Below, one piece after another: positions 17,106-25,996 of a stretch of DNA of 64,000 nt. The stretch's first letter is position 1. Each line of letters opens with the position of its first letter. Source of the stretch: Pelomonas sp. Root1237 (lineage in GTDB: Bacteria > Pseudomonadota > Gammaproteobacteria > Burkholderiales > Burkholderiaceae_C); contig NZ_LMDK01000012.1 in assembly GCF_001425055.1 (NCBI RefSeq), forward strand, positions 712,130 through 776,129, in the 5' to 3' direction. The position numbers and the translations under genes were made by a program. The notes under the pieces are model-generated. The model saw only the letters and a list, made by a program, of their open reading frames with translations, did no database searches and was not told the origin of the DNA.

Positions 17106-17510
17106 ATGAAGCGCTTGGCTGCAGGGTTGGGAATGTGTCTGGCAATGTGGCTGACATGCGGCGGTGCTTGGGCGCAGCAGGTCTGGCGGTGTGAAGTGGA
17201 CGGGCAGGTGCGCTACACCGACCAGCCCTGCGAGAAGAGTGGTGTGCCCCTGCCGGCGCGCAACCTGCAACCGAATGGGGTGGAGATCCCCAGCCCCGCC
17301 GCCTCGGCAGCGTCCGACGTGCCGGCTTCGGCGCGCCCCGCCGAAAACGCCGCCAGCCAGCCACCGCTGGCGCCGCCGCCTCGCCGTGTTGCTAGGGCGC
17401 GTGGCGCGCGCGGGCCGCAGTTCGCGATGCAGGGGCTGATGCAGACCGATTTCGTGCAGCGGGGCTATGTGCCGAGGCGTCAGAATCCGGCGTCCTCGCC
17501 GACTCCCTAG
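17106..17510 (+). CDS. Short DUF4124 domain-containing exported protein, paralogue of the preceding gene
   Basis: 134 residues from the ATG at 17106, 79 bases after the stop of the first DUF4124 gene. Signal peptide (GLGMCLAMWLTCGGAWA) and then QQVWRCEVDGQVRYTDQPC. Only the N-terminal DUF4124 part is shared with the neighbour (for example LQPNVVES versus LQPNGVEI); the remainder is a Pro/Ala/Ser-rich, probably unstructured tail. Both proteins end with almost the same residues (NPASAPAS and NPASSPTP), which supports duplication of the whole gene and later loss of the middle. Function unknown. Confidence 0.78.
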   Translation: MKRLAAGLGMCLAMWLTCGGAWAQQVWRCEVDGQVRYTDQPCEKSGVPLPARNLQPNGVEIPSPAASAASDVPASARPAENAASQPPLAPPPRRVARARGARGPQFAMQGLMQTDFVQRGYVPRRQNPASSPTP

Positions 17511-17516
17511 CCCTGC

Positions 17517-18239
17517 ATGCCCACGGCCGCCGCCGACCCATCGCCCCCCCGTTCCGATCGCCTCGACGCCCTGCGCGGCCTGGCCATCGTCTGGATGGCC
17601 GCGTTCCACTTCGGTTTCGACCTGAACCACTTCGGCTGGATCCGCCAGGACTACTACCGCGACCCGGTCTGGACCTGGCAGCGCATCTGCATCGTCAGCC
17701 TCTTCCTGTTCTGCGCCGGCGGCGGCCAGGCCCTTGCGGTGCTGGCGGGGCAGGGCGCTGGCCGCTTCTGGAAGCGTTGGAGCCAGGTAGCTGGCTGCGC
17801 GGCGTTGGTCTCGCTGGGCTCGTGGTTCATGTTCCCCAACAGCTGGATCAGCTTTGGCGTGCTGCATGGCATCGCGGTGATGTTGCTGCTGCTGCGGATG
17901 GGCCTGAGCCGGTTGCCGAACGCGGTGCTGCTGGTGCTGGCCGCGCTGGCCGTTGCGGCGCCACGGCTGGTGCAACTGCCCTTTTTCGACACGCGCTGGA
18001 CCAACTGGGTCGGCCTCGTCACCCACAAGCCCATCACCGAGGACTATGTGCCGGTGCTGCCGTGGCTGGGCGTCATGCTGCTCGGCTTTGTCGTCACGCG
18101 TGCCTGGCCCGGCCTCTGGACCGGCAGCGCGCCGCGGCCGCTGGCTGTGCTGGGGCGCTGGTCGTTGAGTTTTTATATGGTCCATCAGCCGATGTTGATC
18201 GGCGTGCTGATGGTTGTTCAAGTGCTGAAAGGATCGTGA
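17517..18239 (+). CDS. DUF1624/HGSNAT-type membrane acyltransferase domain protein
   Basis: 240 residues with about six to seven membrane segments. The opening RSDRLDALRGLAIVWMAAFH has the conserved R-x-DxLRG and the active-site His of the heparan-alpha-glucosaminide N-acetyltransferase-like (DUF1624) family, related to acyltransferase 3 proteins. Typical later landmarks are SWFMFPNSWISFGVLHGIAV and LGRWSLSFYMVHQP. Such proteins are thought to acylate sugars or lipids across the inner membrane; the substrate is unknown here. Its stop overlaps the start of the polysaccharide-deacetylase gene by one base (TGATG), which suggests that the two act on the same glycan. Confidence 0.82.
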   Translation: MPTAAADPSPPRSDRLDALRGLAIVWMAAFHFGFDLNHFGWIRQDYYRDPVWTWQRICIVSLFLFCAGGGQALAVLAGQGAGRFWKRWSQVAGCAALVSLGSWFMFPNSWISFGVLHGIAVMLLLLRMGLSRLPNAVLLVLAALAVAAPRLVQLPFFDTRWTNWVGLVTHKPITEDYVPVLPWLGVMLLGFVVTRAWPGLWTGSAPRPLAVLGRWSLSFYMVHQPMLIGVLMVVQVLKGS

Positions 18240-19030
18240 TGCGGGCACTGCTTCTGGCCGCCGCTGGCCTGCTGATGAGCTGGACAGTCCAGGCGGCGCC
18301 CTTCGTGTGGCCGAACGGCGCGCAGGCGGCCGTCAGCCTGGGCTATGACGACGCGCTGGACAGCCAGCTCGATCATGTCGTGCCGGCGCTGAACAAGCGC
18401 GGCCTGAGGGCGAGTTTCTACATTCCCATCAACGGGCCGACGCTGCCCGGCCGGCAGAACGAATGGAAGGCCGCCGCCGCGGCGGGCCACGAGCTCGGCA
18501 ACCACAGCCTCTTTCACGGCTGCTCGGCCAAAGGCCCCGGCCGCGAGTGGGTGCAGCCGCAGCGCGACCTGGAGCGCCAGATGCCGGCCCAGGTGCAGGA
18601 GCAGGTCATCGCCGCCAACACCTGGCTGCAAGCGCTGGACGGCAAGGCCCGCCGCACGTTCACGCCCCCGTGCCTGGACATGCAGGCCGGCGGCCAGGAT
18701 TTCGTCGCGGCACTGAAGCCGCATTTCGTCGCCTACCGGGCTGCCGGCCCGGCCATGGCTACCGATGCTGCCGCGCTCGACCCCTATGCCATGCCGGTCT
18801 ATTTCGTCGAGGGCTGGAGCGGCGAGCAACTGATCGCCCTGGTCGAAAAGGCGGCGGCCCAGCATGCGCTGGTGTCGCTGCTCTTTCACGGCGTGGGTGC
18901 AGAACACCTGAGCGTCACGCGTCAAGCGCATGACCAGTTGCTGGACCATCTGGCCAAGAACAAGGCGCGCTTCTGGACTGACAGCTTTGTGAACGTCATG
19001 GAGAACGCGAGGAAGCAGGCCGGCCGCTGA
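18239..19030 (+). CDS. Exported polysaccharide deacetylase family protein
   Basis: 263 residues from the ATG at 18239, overlapping the stop of the membrane acyltransferase gene. A signal peptide (MRALLLAAAGLLMSWTVQAA) places it in the periplasm. NodB-type motifs are seen: AVSLGYDDALDSQ (motif 1, with Asp-Asp in the metal site), ELGNHSLFHG (motif 2, His-x-x-x-His metal ligands), RTFTPPC in place of the usual R-x-P-Y/F, and LLFHGVG near the end. The zinc-dependent family removes N- or O-acetyl groups from polysaccharides. Together with the preceding acyltransferase this could be a small acyl-exchange module on an envelope glycan. Confidence 0.85.
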   Translation: MRALLLAAAGLLMSWTVQAAPFVWPNGAQAAVSLGYDDALDSQLDHVVPALNKRGLRASFYIPINGPTLPGRQNEWKAAAAAGHELGNHSLFHGCSAKGPGREWVQPQRDLERQMPAQVQEQVIAANTWLQALDGKARRTFTPPCLDMQAGGQDFVAALKPHFVAYRAAGPAMATDAAALDPYAMPVYFVEGWSGEQLIALVEKAAAQHALVSLLFHGVGAEHLSVTRQAHDQLLDHLAKNKARFWTDSFVNVMENARKQAGR

Positions 19031-19045
19031 ACCGACAATGCGGCC

Positions 19046-19783
19046 ATGAGCTCCCCCAAGTCCGTCCTGTTCGGCTTCCACGCCGTCACCGTCCGCCTCA
19101 AGACCCATCCGGCCTCGGTCGCCGAGGTCCATTTCGACCCGTCCCGGCGCGACCAGCGCATGCGCGCCTTCGTCGAGCGTGCCAAGGAGGCCGGCGCCAA
19201 GCTGGTGGAGAGCAACGACGAGCGTCTGAGCCAGATCGCCGGCAGCCCGCGCCACCAGGGCGTCGTGGCCCGGGTGCAGGCGCTGGCCCAGCTCCATTCG
19301 TTGGACGATGTGCTGGACGCGGTGGAAGGCCCGCCGCTGGTGCTGGTGCTGGACGGCGTGACCGACCCGCACAACCTCGGTGCCTGCCTGCGCGTGGCCG
19401 ATGGCGCTGGCGCCCATGCCGTCGTCGCCCCCAAGGACCGCGCCGTAGGCCTGAACGCCACGGTGGCCAAGGTGGCCAGCGGCGCGGCCGAGACCGTGCC
19501 CTATCTGATGGTCACCAACCTGGCACGGACCTTGAATGAGCTGAAGGAACGCGACATCTGGGTGGTCGGCACGTCTGACCAGGCCGAGCGCTCCATCTAC
19601 GACCTGGACCTGAAGCGCCCGGTGGCCTTCGTGCTGGGCGCCGAGGGCGAGGGTATGCGCCAGCTGACGGCCAAGACCTGCGACGAACTGGTGCGCATCC
19701 CGATGGCCGGCGCCGTCGAAAGCCTGAACGTGTCGGTAGCGTCCGGGGTTTGCCTCTACGAGGCTCTGCGTCAACGTCGATAA
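19046..19783 (+). CDS. rlmB: 23S rRNA (guanosine-2251-2'-O)-methyltransferase RlmB
   Basis: 245 residues, normal length. The N-terminal L30e-like RNA-binding domain starts with [14 protein letters not shown], and the SpoU (knotted) methyltransferase domain follows with the three family motifs: [20 protein letters not shown], then [13 protein letters not shown], and [20 protein letters not shown]. It methylates G2251 of the 23S rRNA P-loop using S-adenosylmethionine. In many Burkholderiales it follows rnr (RNase R), which is not present here. The gene is 15 bases after the deacetylase stop, so it may also be read from that promoter. Confidence 0.95.
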   Translation: MSSPKSVLFGFHAVTVRLKTHPASVAEVHFDPSRRDQRMRAFVERAKEAGAKLVESNDERLSQIAGSPRHQGVVARVQALAQLHSLDDVLDAVEGPPLVLVLDGVTDPHNLGACLRVADGAGAHAVVAPKDRAVGLNATVAKVASGAAETVPYLMVTNLARTLNELKERDIWVVGTSDQAERSIYDLDLKRPVAFVLGAEGEGMRQLTAKTCDELVRIPMAGAVESLNVSVASGVCLYEALRQRR

Positions 19784-19816
19784 TTCTGACTATTCAGAAA
19801 AAATAGGAAGCCCGCC

Positions 19817-20449
19817 ATGGCCGTCATCGAAGTCAAGCACCCCCTCGTCAAGCACAAGATCGGCCTGATGCGCGAGGTCGACATCTCGACGAAGAAGTTC
19901 CGCGAGCTGACCGGCGAGGTGGCGCGGCTGCTCTGCTACGAGGCGACGGCCGACTTCCCGCTGGAGAAGACGACGATCAACTGCTGGAGCGGCCCCGCCG
20001 AGATCGACCAGATCGCGGGCCGCAAGGTCACCGTCGTGCCCATCCTGCGCGCCGGCCTGGGCATGCTGGACGGTGTGCTGGACATCCTGCCCAACGCCAA
20101 GGTCTCGGTCGTGGGCCTGGCGCGCGATCACGAGACGCTCAAGCCGGTGAACTATTTCGACAAGTTCGTGGGCAACCTCGACGCCCGCACGGCGCTGATC
20201 ATCGACCCCATGCTGGCCACGGCCGGCAGCATGATCGCCACCGTCGACCTGCTGAAGGCCCGCGGCTGCAAGGACGTGCGCGCCCTGGTGCTGGTGGCCG
20301 CCCCCGAGGGCGTGAAGGCCCTGCAAGCGGCCCATCCCGATGTGCGGTGCTGGACGGCGGCCATCGACAGTCACCTGAACGATGTCGGATACATCATCCC
20401 GGGCCTGGGCGACGCGGGCGACAAGATCTTCGGGACCACGCAGGGCTGA
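19817..20449 (+). CDS. upp: Uracil phosphoribosyltransferase
   Basis: 210 residues, normal length. It converts uracil and PRPP to UMP (pyrimidine salvage) in the cytoplasm. The family is recognised from [18 protein letters not shown] at the start, the conserved [13 protein letters not shown], and the PRPP-binding loop [12 protein letters not shown]; the C-terminus [14 protein letters not shown] holds the uracil-binding GDAGDR-like motif. A small hairpin (19784-19799, arms TTCTGA and TCAGAA) followed by an A-run lies in its leader just before the GGAAG ribosome-binding site. It is convergent with the aminotransferase gene, three bases apart. Confidence 0.97.
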   Translation: MAVIEVKHPLVKHKIGLMREVDISTKKFRELTGEVARLLCYEATADFPLEKTTINCWSGPAEIDQIAGRKVTVVPILRAGLGMLDGVLDILPNAKVSVVGLARDHETLKPVNYFDKFVGNLDARTALIIDPMLATAGSMIATVDLLKARGCKDVRALVLVAAPEGVKALQAAHPDVRCWTAAIDSHLNDVGYIIPGLGDAGDKIFGTTQG

Positions 20450-20452
20450 ACC

Positions 20453-21634
20453 TCAACCCAGCACCTCGCGCAGCGCCCGGCGCAGCAGCGCCAGCCCCTC
20501 GTCCATCTCGGCCGCGCTGATGTTCAGCGCCGGCATCAGTCGAATGAGGTGAGGGCGGGGCGCATTGAGCAGCAGCCCTACCGGCTCCAGCGCCTGGGCG
20601 GCCGCCACCACCTCGCCCGCGACGTCTGACGGCAGCACCAGAGCCCGCAGCAGGCCGAGGCCCCGTTCGCCCACCAGGCCGTGATCGTGCGCGACGGCCT
20701 GCAGCCCGGCGGACAACTGCGCCGCACGCTCGCGCACACCGGCCAGGAACTCCTCGCGGCAGACCTCGTTGACCACGGCAAGCCCCACCGCCGCCATCAG
20801 CGGGTTGCCGCAGAAGGTGCCGCCCTGGTCGCCGGGCAGGAAGCAGTTGAACGCCTCCTTGCACAGCAATGCCGCCAGCGGCACGCCGCCACCCAGGCCC
20901 TTGGCCAGCGTCATCACGTCGGGCTCGATGCCGAAGTGCTCGTAGGCGAAGGCATGCCCGCAGCGACCGATGCCGGTCTGCACCTCGTCGGCGATCAGCA
21001 GCACGCCGCGTTCGGCCGTCAGCGCGCGCAGCTCGCGCACGAAGCCCGGGTCGGCCACGACGACGCCCGCCTCGCCCTGCACGAATTCGATCATCACGGC
21101 CGCCGTGAGTGGCGTTATTGCGCGCTCCACCGAAGCGATGTCGTTGAGCCGCGCCTTCACGAAGCCGCCGGGCATGGGCGGGTAGATCTCGCCCCAGCCC
21201 GGCTTGCCCGAAGCGCTCATCATCGCCAGCGTGCGGCCGTGGAAAGCCTGCTCGAAGCCGATGATCTCGTTGGCGCCGCTGCGCATGCTGCTGCCCCAGC
21301 GCCGCGCGAGCTTCACCGCGCCCTCGTTGGCCTCGGCGCCCGAGCTGGCGAGGAAGACACGGTCGAAGCAGCTTGAATCCACGAGGCGCCCGGCCAGGTC
21401 CAGCAGCGGGCGGTTGTAGTAGGCGGGGCTCGGGTTCAGCAGCCGCTGCGACTGCGCCAGCAGGGCCTGCGTGATGAGAGCCGGGCTGTGGCCCAGGCTG
21501 TTGACGGCCCAGCCCTGCACGAGGTCGAGGTGGCGCTTGCCGCCCTCGTCGGTCAGCCAGGCGCCCTGGCCCGAGACGAAAACCGTGTCGGGGCGGCGGG
21601 TGATGGTGATGAGGTCGTGTCCGGGGTCGGTCAT
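20453..21634 (-). CDS. Acetylornithine aminotransferase-like class III PLP-dependent transaminase
   Basis: 393 residues from the ATG at 21632-21634; other ATGs at 21655 and 21691 exist but homologues known to me begin close to the RPDTVFVSGQGAWL region. Fold-type I landmarks are SGAEANEGAVKLARRW (phosphate binding), the LLIADEVQTGIGRCG motif with the cofactor aspartate, and LAKGLGGGVPLAA with the PLP lysine. This branch (VQGWAVNSLGHSP) is usually annotated as ArgD, which moves the amino group from N-acetylornithine to 2-oxoglutarate. No other arginine gene is adjacent, so a related omega-amino acid substrate cannot be excluded. Confidence 0.85.
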   Translation of the reverse strand: MTDPGHDLITITRRPDTVFVSGQGAWLTDEGGKRHLDLVQGWAVNSLGHSPALITQALLAQSQRLLNPSPAYYNRPLLDLAGRLVDSSCFDRVFLASSGAEANEGAVKLARRWGSSMRSGANEIIGFEQAFHGRTLAMMSASGKPGWGEIYPPMPGGFVKARLNDIASVERAITPLTAAVMIEFVQGEAGVVVADPGFVRELRALTAERGVLLIADEVQTGIGRCGHAFAYEHFGIEPDVMTLAKGLGGGVPLAALLCKEAFNCFLPGDQGGTFCGNPLMAAVGLAVVNEVCREEFLAGVRERAAQLSAGLQAVAHDHGLVGERGLGLLRALVLPSDVAGEVVAAAQALEPVGLLLNAPRPHLIRLMPALNISAAEMDEGLALLRRALREVLG

Positions 21635-21726
21635 GGTGGGTGCTTCGTGGTCCATGGCCACAGTTTGTGTGGGTTGGCCCATGGCCGCCATGACGCAGTT
21701 CCCACCTTTCCTGCCATCATGTCGGC

Positions 21727-22704
21727 ATGACCTGCCGCATCGCCTTCGTGCTCTTCCCGGGCTTCCAGCAGTTCGACCTGGCCGGGCCTATGGCGGTGTT
21801 CGAGCTCGCCCGCCTGACGCGGCCGGGCAGCTACGACTGGCGGCTGGTGGCGAGTGCGCCGCCTGCCGTGCACAGTTCGGCCGGCGTGGCCTGGCCGGTG
21901 CAGGGGCTGCCGCGCCATCTGGGAGATCTCGACCTGGTCATGGTGATCGGCGGCGATGGCGTGGACGCCGCCTGCCGCGACGGCCGCCTCATTGCCTGGC
22001 TGCGCAGGGCCAGCAAATCGGGCGCGCGCGTCGCCAGCATCTGCAGCGGCAGCCTCGTGCTGGCCGCCGCCGGCCTGCTGGATGAGCGCACGGCCACGAC
22101 GCATTGGTCACGCAGCCGGCAGTTCGCCACAGACTTTCCCGCCGTGCGCCTGCAGCCCGACCGCATCTACGTCCGCGAGCCCGCAGTCCGCCAGCTTGGC
22201 TTGCCGGAACTCTGGACGAGCGCCGGCATGACCGCCGGCATCGACCTCTGCCTGGCACTGCTGGCCCACGATCATGGCGAAGACCTCGCGCGGGAGGCCG
22301 CACGCCAGCTCGTCGTGGAGCGGCGGCGGCCCGGCGGGCAGTCGCAGTTCTCGCCGCTGCTGGACCTGCAGCGCCCCGACGGCCGTTTCGGCGCGCTGCT
22401 GGACGAGGTGCGGCGCGACCTGAAGCGCGATCACCGCGTGGACGAGTTGGCCGCCAGGGCCTGCATGAGCCCACGGCATTTCGCGCGCTGTTTTCACGCC
22501 GAGACGGGCGCCACGCCCGCGCAGGCGGTCGAGCAACTGCGCGTGGAAGCGGCGCGCGCGGCGTTGGAGGGCGGATCGACGTCGGTGCTGCGGGTGGCGC
22601 TGGAATGCGGCTTCGGCAGTACCGAGCGCATGCGGCGCGCCTTCCTGCGGCTGCTGGGCCGCCCGCCGGCGGCGTTTCGGCCGGGTGGCGTCGGCGCAGG
22701 GTGA
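21727..22704 (+). CDS. GlxA-family transcriptional regulator (DJ-1/PfpI domain plus AraC HTH)
   Basis: 325 residues. The N-terminal class I glutamine-amidotransferase-like domain begins with IAFVLFPGFQQFDLAGPMAV and has a nucleophile-elbow segment VASICSGSLVLAAAG. From about 225 an AraC-type double HTH follows (VDELAARACMSPRHFARCF and VLRVALECGFGSTERMRRAF). Members such as GbdR, ArgR and CdhR sense amino acids or choline derivatives. It is divergent from the aminotransferase gene with less than 100 bases between the two starts, so regulation of that gene, possibly by an amino acid, is a reasonable inference. Confidence 0.88.
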   Translation: MTCRIAFVLFPGFQQFDLAGPMAVFELARLTRPGSYDWRLVASAPPAVHSSAGVAWPVQGLPRHLGDLDLVMVIGGDGVDAACRDGRLIAWLRRASKSGARVASICSGSLVLAAAGLLDERTATTHWSRSRQFATDFPAVRLQPDRIYVREPAVRQLGLPELWTSAGMTAGIDLCLALLAHDHGEDLAREAARQLVVERRRPGGQSQFSPLLDLQRPDGRFGALLDEVRRDLKRDHRVDELAARACMSPRHFARCFHAETGATPAQAVEQLRVEAARAALEGGSTSVLRVALECGFGSTERMRRAFLRLLGRPPAAFRPGGVGAG

Positions 22705-22815
22705 ACTTTCACCAACGCGGGGTTGATCCCCGCGGTCGCTGCCTTGCGTCAGTACAGGCAGGCAAGCCATCTCGGCGAGCCATCGACCTGATCCAACGGA
22801 CTCAAGGAGCCCATC

Positions 22816-23280
22816 ATGGCCACGCTTTCCACCCCCACCATCACCCTCGGCGCCGTCAATGGCAGCAAGCGCGACGTGACCGTCGCCGGCACGATGACCT
22901 TCGACGCGAGCGATGTCGGCCGCACTTATCGGCTGGAGATCGAGCTTTTTGGCGAAGACCTCGCCGGCGACCATCTGCCCTCCGGCGACGGCGGTGCCGA
23001 CGACCTGATCAGCACCTTCACCTGGCTGGCCGGCGGCCTGCTGCTGCGCCCCTACAAGGCCGTCTCGGTGCTGGCCGCGGGCAGCGTCAACTACTCCGAG
23101 AAGCGCGCCATCGACACCGCCAAGCTCGACGAGGACGCCGGCACCGAGATCGTCGGCTGGGCCGACATCCACACGCCCATCATCATGCCGCGCTCCGACG
23201 AGGTCTATGCGCAGGTGACGCTGGGCATGTCCCCCGTCAGCAAGCGCTCCGTGACCACGCAGGCGGGCCTGGGCGTCTGA
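22816..23280 (+). CDS. Hypothetical protein, beta-rich, 154 residues
   Basis: An intact gene with a good ribosome-binding site (AAGGAG about eight bases before the ATG). No signal peptide and no membrane segment. The sequence is a chain of short beta-strand-like segments (TPTITLGAVNG, DVTVAGTMTF, YRLEIELFGED), suggesting a small beta-sandwich. I do not recognise the family. The 110-base leader carries a GC-rich hairpin (22716-22734, arms CGCGGGG and CCCCGCG) without a T-run, which could belong to the end of the GlxA-type gene. The stop is four bases before the end of the convergent chromate-transporter gene. Confidence 0.7.
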   Translation: MATLSTPTITLGAVNGSKRDVTVAGTMTFDASDVGRTYRLEIELFGEDLAGDHLPSGDGGADDLISTFTWLAGGLLLRPYKAVSVLAAGSVNYSEKRAIDTAKLDEDAGTEIVGWADIHTPIIMPRSDEVYAQVTLGMSPVSKRSVTTQAGLGV

Positions 23281-23284
23281 GAAC

Positions 23285-23827
23285 TCAGACGAGACCCAGC
23301 GCGCCCAGCACGCCACCGCCGAGCACCATCCAGACGAGGCCCAGCCTCGTCCTCAGCGTCAGCAGCACGGTGACGGCAATCATCGCCAGCGTGCTCCAGC
23401 GGTGCTCGTCGGCGCGCAGGAAAGGCAGGGCCAGCAGCCAGCCCGTGGCGATGATCAGCCCCAGCGTCAGCGGCATCATGCCGGCCGAGAAGGCGCGCAG
23501 CACGATGTGCTCGCGGTTGGCGCGCGCCCAGCGCGTGGCCGTCACGGTCAGCACGCTGGACGGCAGCATGATGCCGGCCATCGCAGCCGCCGCGCCCGTC
23601 AGGCCGGCCACGTTGTAGCCCAGCACCGCGACGAACAGGATGTTGGGACCTGGCGCCGCCTGTGCCAGGGCGATGGACGACGTGAAGTCGGTATCGCTGA
23701 GCCAGCCGGTCTTGTCGACCAGGTAGCGGTGCATTTCGGGCACCGTCGTGATGGCGCCGCCGATGGACAGCAGCGACAGCGTCAGGAAATGCAGGAAGAG
23801 GCCGAGAAGATCGACGGGCGTTGTCAT
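23285..23827 (-). CDS. Chromate transporter (ChrA) family, second half-protein
   Basis: 180 residues from the ATG at 23825-23827. About five to six membrane segments, with the CHR-domain landmarks LSIGGAITTVPEMHRYLV and IALAQAAPGPNILFVAVLGY. It is a short-chain (single CHR domain) member and forms a pair with the next upstream gene; in such pairs the two halves have opposite membrane orientation and together make one transporter. Chromate efflux is shown for some family members, but the real substrate of short-chain pairs is not settled. Its start overlaps the stop of the partner by four bases (ATGA). Confidence 0.88.
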   Translation of the reverse strand: MTTPVDLLGLFLHFLTLSLLSIGGAITTVPEMHRYLVDKTGWLSDTDFTSSIALAQAAPGPNILFVAVLGYNVAGLTGAAAAMAGIMLPSSVLTVTATRWARANREHIVLRAFSAGMMPLTLGLIIATGWLLALPFLRADEHRWSTLAMIAVTVLLTLRTRLGLVWMVLGGGVLGALGLV

Positions 23828-24375
23828 GGCCGTGTTCTCCACCAGGCCAGGAACATGCCGCTGCCGCCTAGCAGGGCCAGCACATTGACCAGCGGCCAAC
23901 GCAGCAGACCGATCAGCACGAAAGCCGTCAAGGCCAGGCCCAGGGCGAGCGGCCGGCCCAGCGGGCTCTTCTTGAGTGCCGGCAGCAGCTTGATGCCGGT
24001 GGCCAGGATCAGTCCGGCCGACACCGCGCCCATGCCACGCAGCGCGTTGATGGCCATGGGGTGGCGGGCCAACTGGTCAAAGGCGGCAGCCAGGGCCAGC
24101 ACGATGATCGCGGGCGCCACCAGCATGCCGGCCAGCGCCACGACGGCGCCTCGCAGGCCGAAGAAGCGGTCGCCGATCATCATGGACAGGTTGACCACAT
24201 TGGGCCCGGGTAGCACCTGGGCGATGGCCAGGGTCTCGACGAACTCCTCCTTGCTCATCCAGTGATGGTGCTCGACCAGTTCGCGCTGGGCTATCGCCAG
24301 CACGCCGCCAAAGCCCTGCAGGGCCAGCCTTGAGAACGCCAGGAAGAGTTCCGTCAGGGATTCGGGACGGTTCAA
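23824..24375 (-). CDS. Chromate transporter (ChrA) family, first half-protein
   Basis: 183 residues with a single CHR domain. Landmarks are ALQGFGGVLAIAQRELVEH and LAIAQVLPGPNVVNLSMMIG, the same two conserved blocks as in the partner protein but otherwise quite different in sequence. Probable inner-membrane protein with six helices; acts with the downstream half-protein as a heteromeric anion (chromate/sulfate-like) transporter. Translation is coupled to the partner by an ATGA overlap. It begins only 23 bases from the stop of the dehydrogenase gene on the same strand, so it may be read together with it. Confidence 0.88.
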   Translation of the reverse strand: MNRPESLTELFLAFSRLALQGFGGVLAIAQRELVEHHHWMSKEEFVETLAIAQVLPGPNVVNLSMMIGDRFFGLRGAVVALAGMLVAPAIIVLALAAAFDQLARHPMAINALRGMGAVSAGLILATGIKLLPALKKSPLGRPLALGLALTAFVLIGLLRWPLVNVLALLGGSGMFLAWWRTRP

Positions 24376-24398
24376 GGCCGCTTCCTCAGCGCTGGACT

Positions 24399-25406
24399 TC
24401 AGCGCAGGACCTTCAGTGCGTCCGGGTTGACGATATTCGTCGGCTGCTGATTGATGAAGTTCAGCACGTTGTCGAAAGCCGCGTCGAAATAGAGCTCGTA
24501 GCTATCCTGCTCCACGTAGCCGATGTGCGGCGTGCAGACGGCGTTCTCCAGCCGCAGCAGTGGGTGGCCCTGCAGGATGGGTTCGCTCTCGAAGACGTCG
24601 ATGGCGGCCATGCCGGGCCGGCCGCGGTTCAGTGCCGACACCAGCGCGCCCTCGACGGCCAGTTCGGCTCGTGAGGTGTTGACGAACAGCGCCGTCGGTT
24701 TCATCCGGGCCAGGTCTTCGGATGTGACGATGCCGCGCGTGGCGTCGCACAGGCGCAGGTGCACGGACAGCACGTCGGCCTCGGCGAAGAAGGCCTCGCG
24801 GCTGGGGGCGGCCTGGTAGCCATCGGCCTCGGCGCGCAGGCGCGAGGCCTCGCTGCCCCAGACCATGACCTTCATGCCGAAGGCGCGTCCATAGCCGGCC
24901 ACGAGCTGGCCGATCTTGCCGTAGCCCCAGATGCCCAGCGTCTTGCCGCGCAGCACCATGCCGACCCCGAAATTGGCCGGCATGGACGCAGCCTTCAGCC
25001 CGGCCTGCTGCCAGGCGCCATGTTTCAGGTTGCCGATGTATTGCGGCAACCGTCTCATGGAGGCCATGATCAGCGCCCAGGTCAGCTCGGCCGGCGCCAC
25101 CGGACTGCCGACGCCCTCGGCCACGGCAATTCCTAAGCGCGTGCAGGCCTCGACGTCGATGTGGCTGCCAACCCGGCCGGTCTGGGAGATCAGCTTGAGT
25201 TTTGGGAGCTTCTCGAGCAACTGGCGCGGGAAGGTGGTGCGCTCGCGGACCAGGACCAGCACCTCGGCATCGCGCAGCCGCACGGACAGCTGGCCGATGC
25301 CCTTGACCGTGTTGGTGAAGACCTTGGCGTTGAGGGGCTCCAACTTCGCCGCGCAGCGCAGCTTGCGCACGGCGTCTTGGTAGTCGTCCAGGATGATCAC
25401 GTTCAT
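24399..25406 (-). CDS. D-2-hydroxyacid dehydrogenase family protein
   Basis: 335 residues from the ATG at 25404-25406 (MNVIILDDYQDAV is the usual beginning). It is an NAD(P)-dependent D-isomer-specific oxidoreductase: the nucleotide-binding loop is GIWGYGKIGQLVAGYGRAFG, and the catalytic Arg, Glu and His lie in NTSRAELAVEG, DVFESEPIL and TPHIGYVE. The branch with VAPAELTWALIMASMRRLP is common in Burkholderiales and is annotated as 3-phosphoglycerate-dehydrogenase-like; the true substrate is not known. It is divergent from the DUF1993 gene. Confidence 0.88.
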   Translation of the reverse strand: MNVIILDDYQDAVRKLRCAAKLEPLNAKVFTNTVKGIGQLSVRLRDAEVLVLVRERTTFPRQLLEKLPKLKLISQTGRVGSHIDVEACTRLGIAVAEGVGSPVAPAELTWALIMASMRRLPQYIGNLKHGAWQQAGLKAASMPANFGVGMVLRGKTLGIWGYGKIGQLVAGYGRAFGMKVMVWGSEASRLRAEADGYQAAPSREAFFAEADVLSVHLRLCDATRGIVTSEDLARMKPTALFVNTSRAELAVEGALVSALNRGRPGMAAIDVFESEPILQGHPLLRLENAVCTPHIGYVEQDSYELYFDAAFDNVLNFINQQPTNIVNPDALKVLR

Positions 25407-25486
25407 AGCTGCAGGGGATTGTGCACGGTGCTCAGCAGGGGTCAGGGTTGCATGGCTACCATCGCTTTCCCTCAAGGAGACACCCG

Positions 25487-25996
25487 ATGACCCCGATTTC
25501 CATGCACGCCGCCAGCGCGCCGGCATTCGCCAAGATGCTGGGCAATATGCTGACCTGGCTGGAGGCCGCCAAGGCCCATGCCGAAACCAGGAAGTTCTCG
25601 ACCGACGTCTACCTGACGTTGCGCCTGGCGCCCGACATGCTGCCGTTTGCCAAGCAGATCCAGATCGCCAGCGATGCTGCCAAGGGCTGCGTGGCCCGCC
25701 TGGGCGGCCAGGAGATCCCCAAGTACGAGGACAACGAAGCCACGCTGGACGAGCTGGCCGAGCGCATCAAGAAGACCCGCGACTTTGTGCTGTCCGTGCC
25801 CGCCGAGGCCTTCGCCGACAGCGAGGAGCGCGAGATCGTCATCCCGCGCCGCAGCGGTGACCCGCTGAAGTTCGATGGCTCGACCTATCTGCGGCATTTC
25901 GCCCTGCCCAACTTCTATTTCCACGCGACAACCACTTACGCGCTGTTGCGCCATGCCGGCGTGCCGCTGGGCAAGTCGGACTATTTGGGTGGCTGA
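25487..25996 (+). CDS. DUF1993 domain-containing protein
   Basis: 169 residues from the ATG at 25487, preceded by CAAGGAG. The family core is visible: MLTWLEAAKAHAE near the start, LRLAPDMLPFAKQIQIASD in the middle and the ending LPNFYFHATTTYALLRHAGV. DUF1993 proteins are helical and belong to the DinB-like four-helix-bundle group; the conserved His of the last helix would fit a metal site. No function is established. It is a single-gene unit between a divergent dehydrogenase and the secretion/glycosylation block. Confidence 0.85.
   Translation: MTPISMHAASAPAFAKMLGNMLTWLEAAKAHAETRKFSTDVYLTLRLAPDMLPFAKQIQIASDAAKGCVARLGGQEIPKYEDNEATLDELAERIKKTRDFVLSVPAEAFADSEEREIVIPRRSGDPLKFDGSTYLRHFALPNFYFHATTTYALLRHAGVPLGKSDYLGG

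Noticed and set aside
19784..19800. Terminator between rlmB and upp
   Set aside because: The six-pair hairpin is followed by an A-run, not a T-run, on the coding strand, so it cannot terminate rlmB transcription in the usual way.
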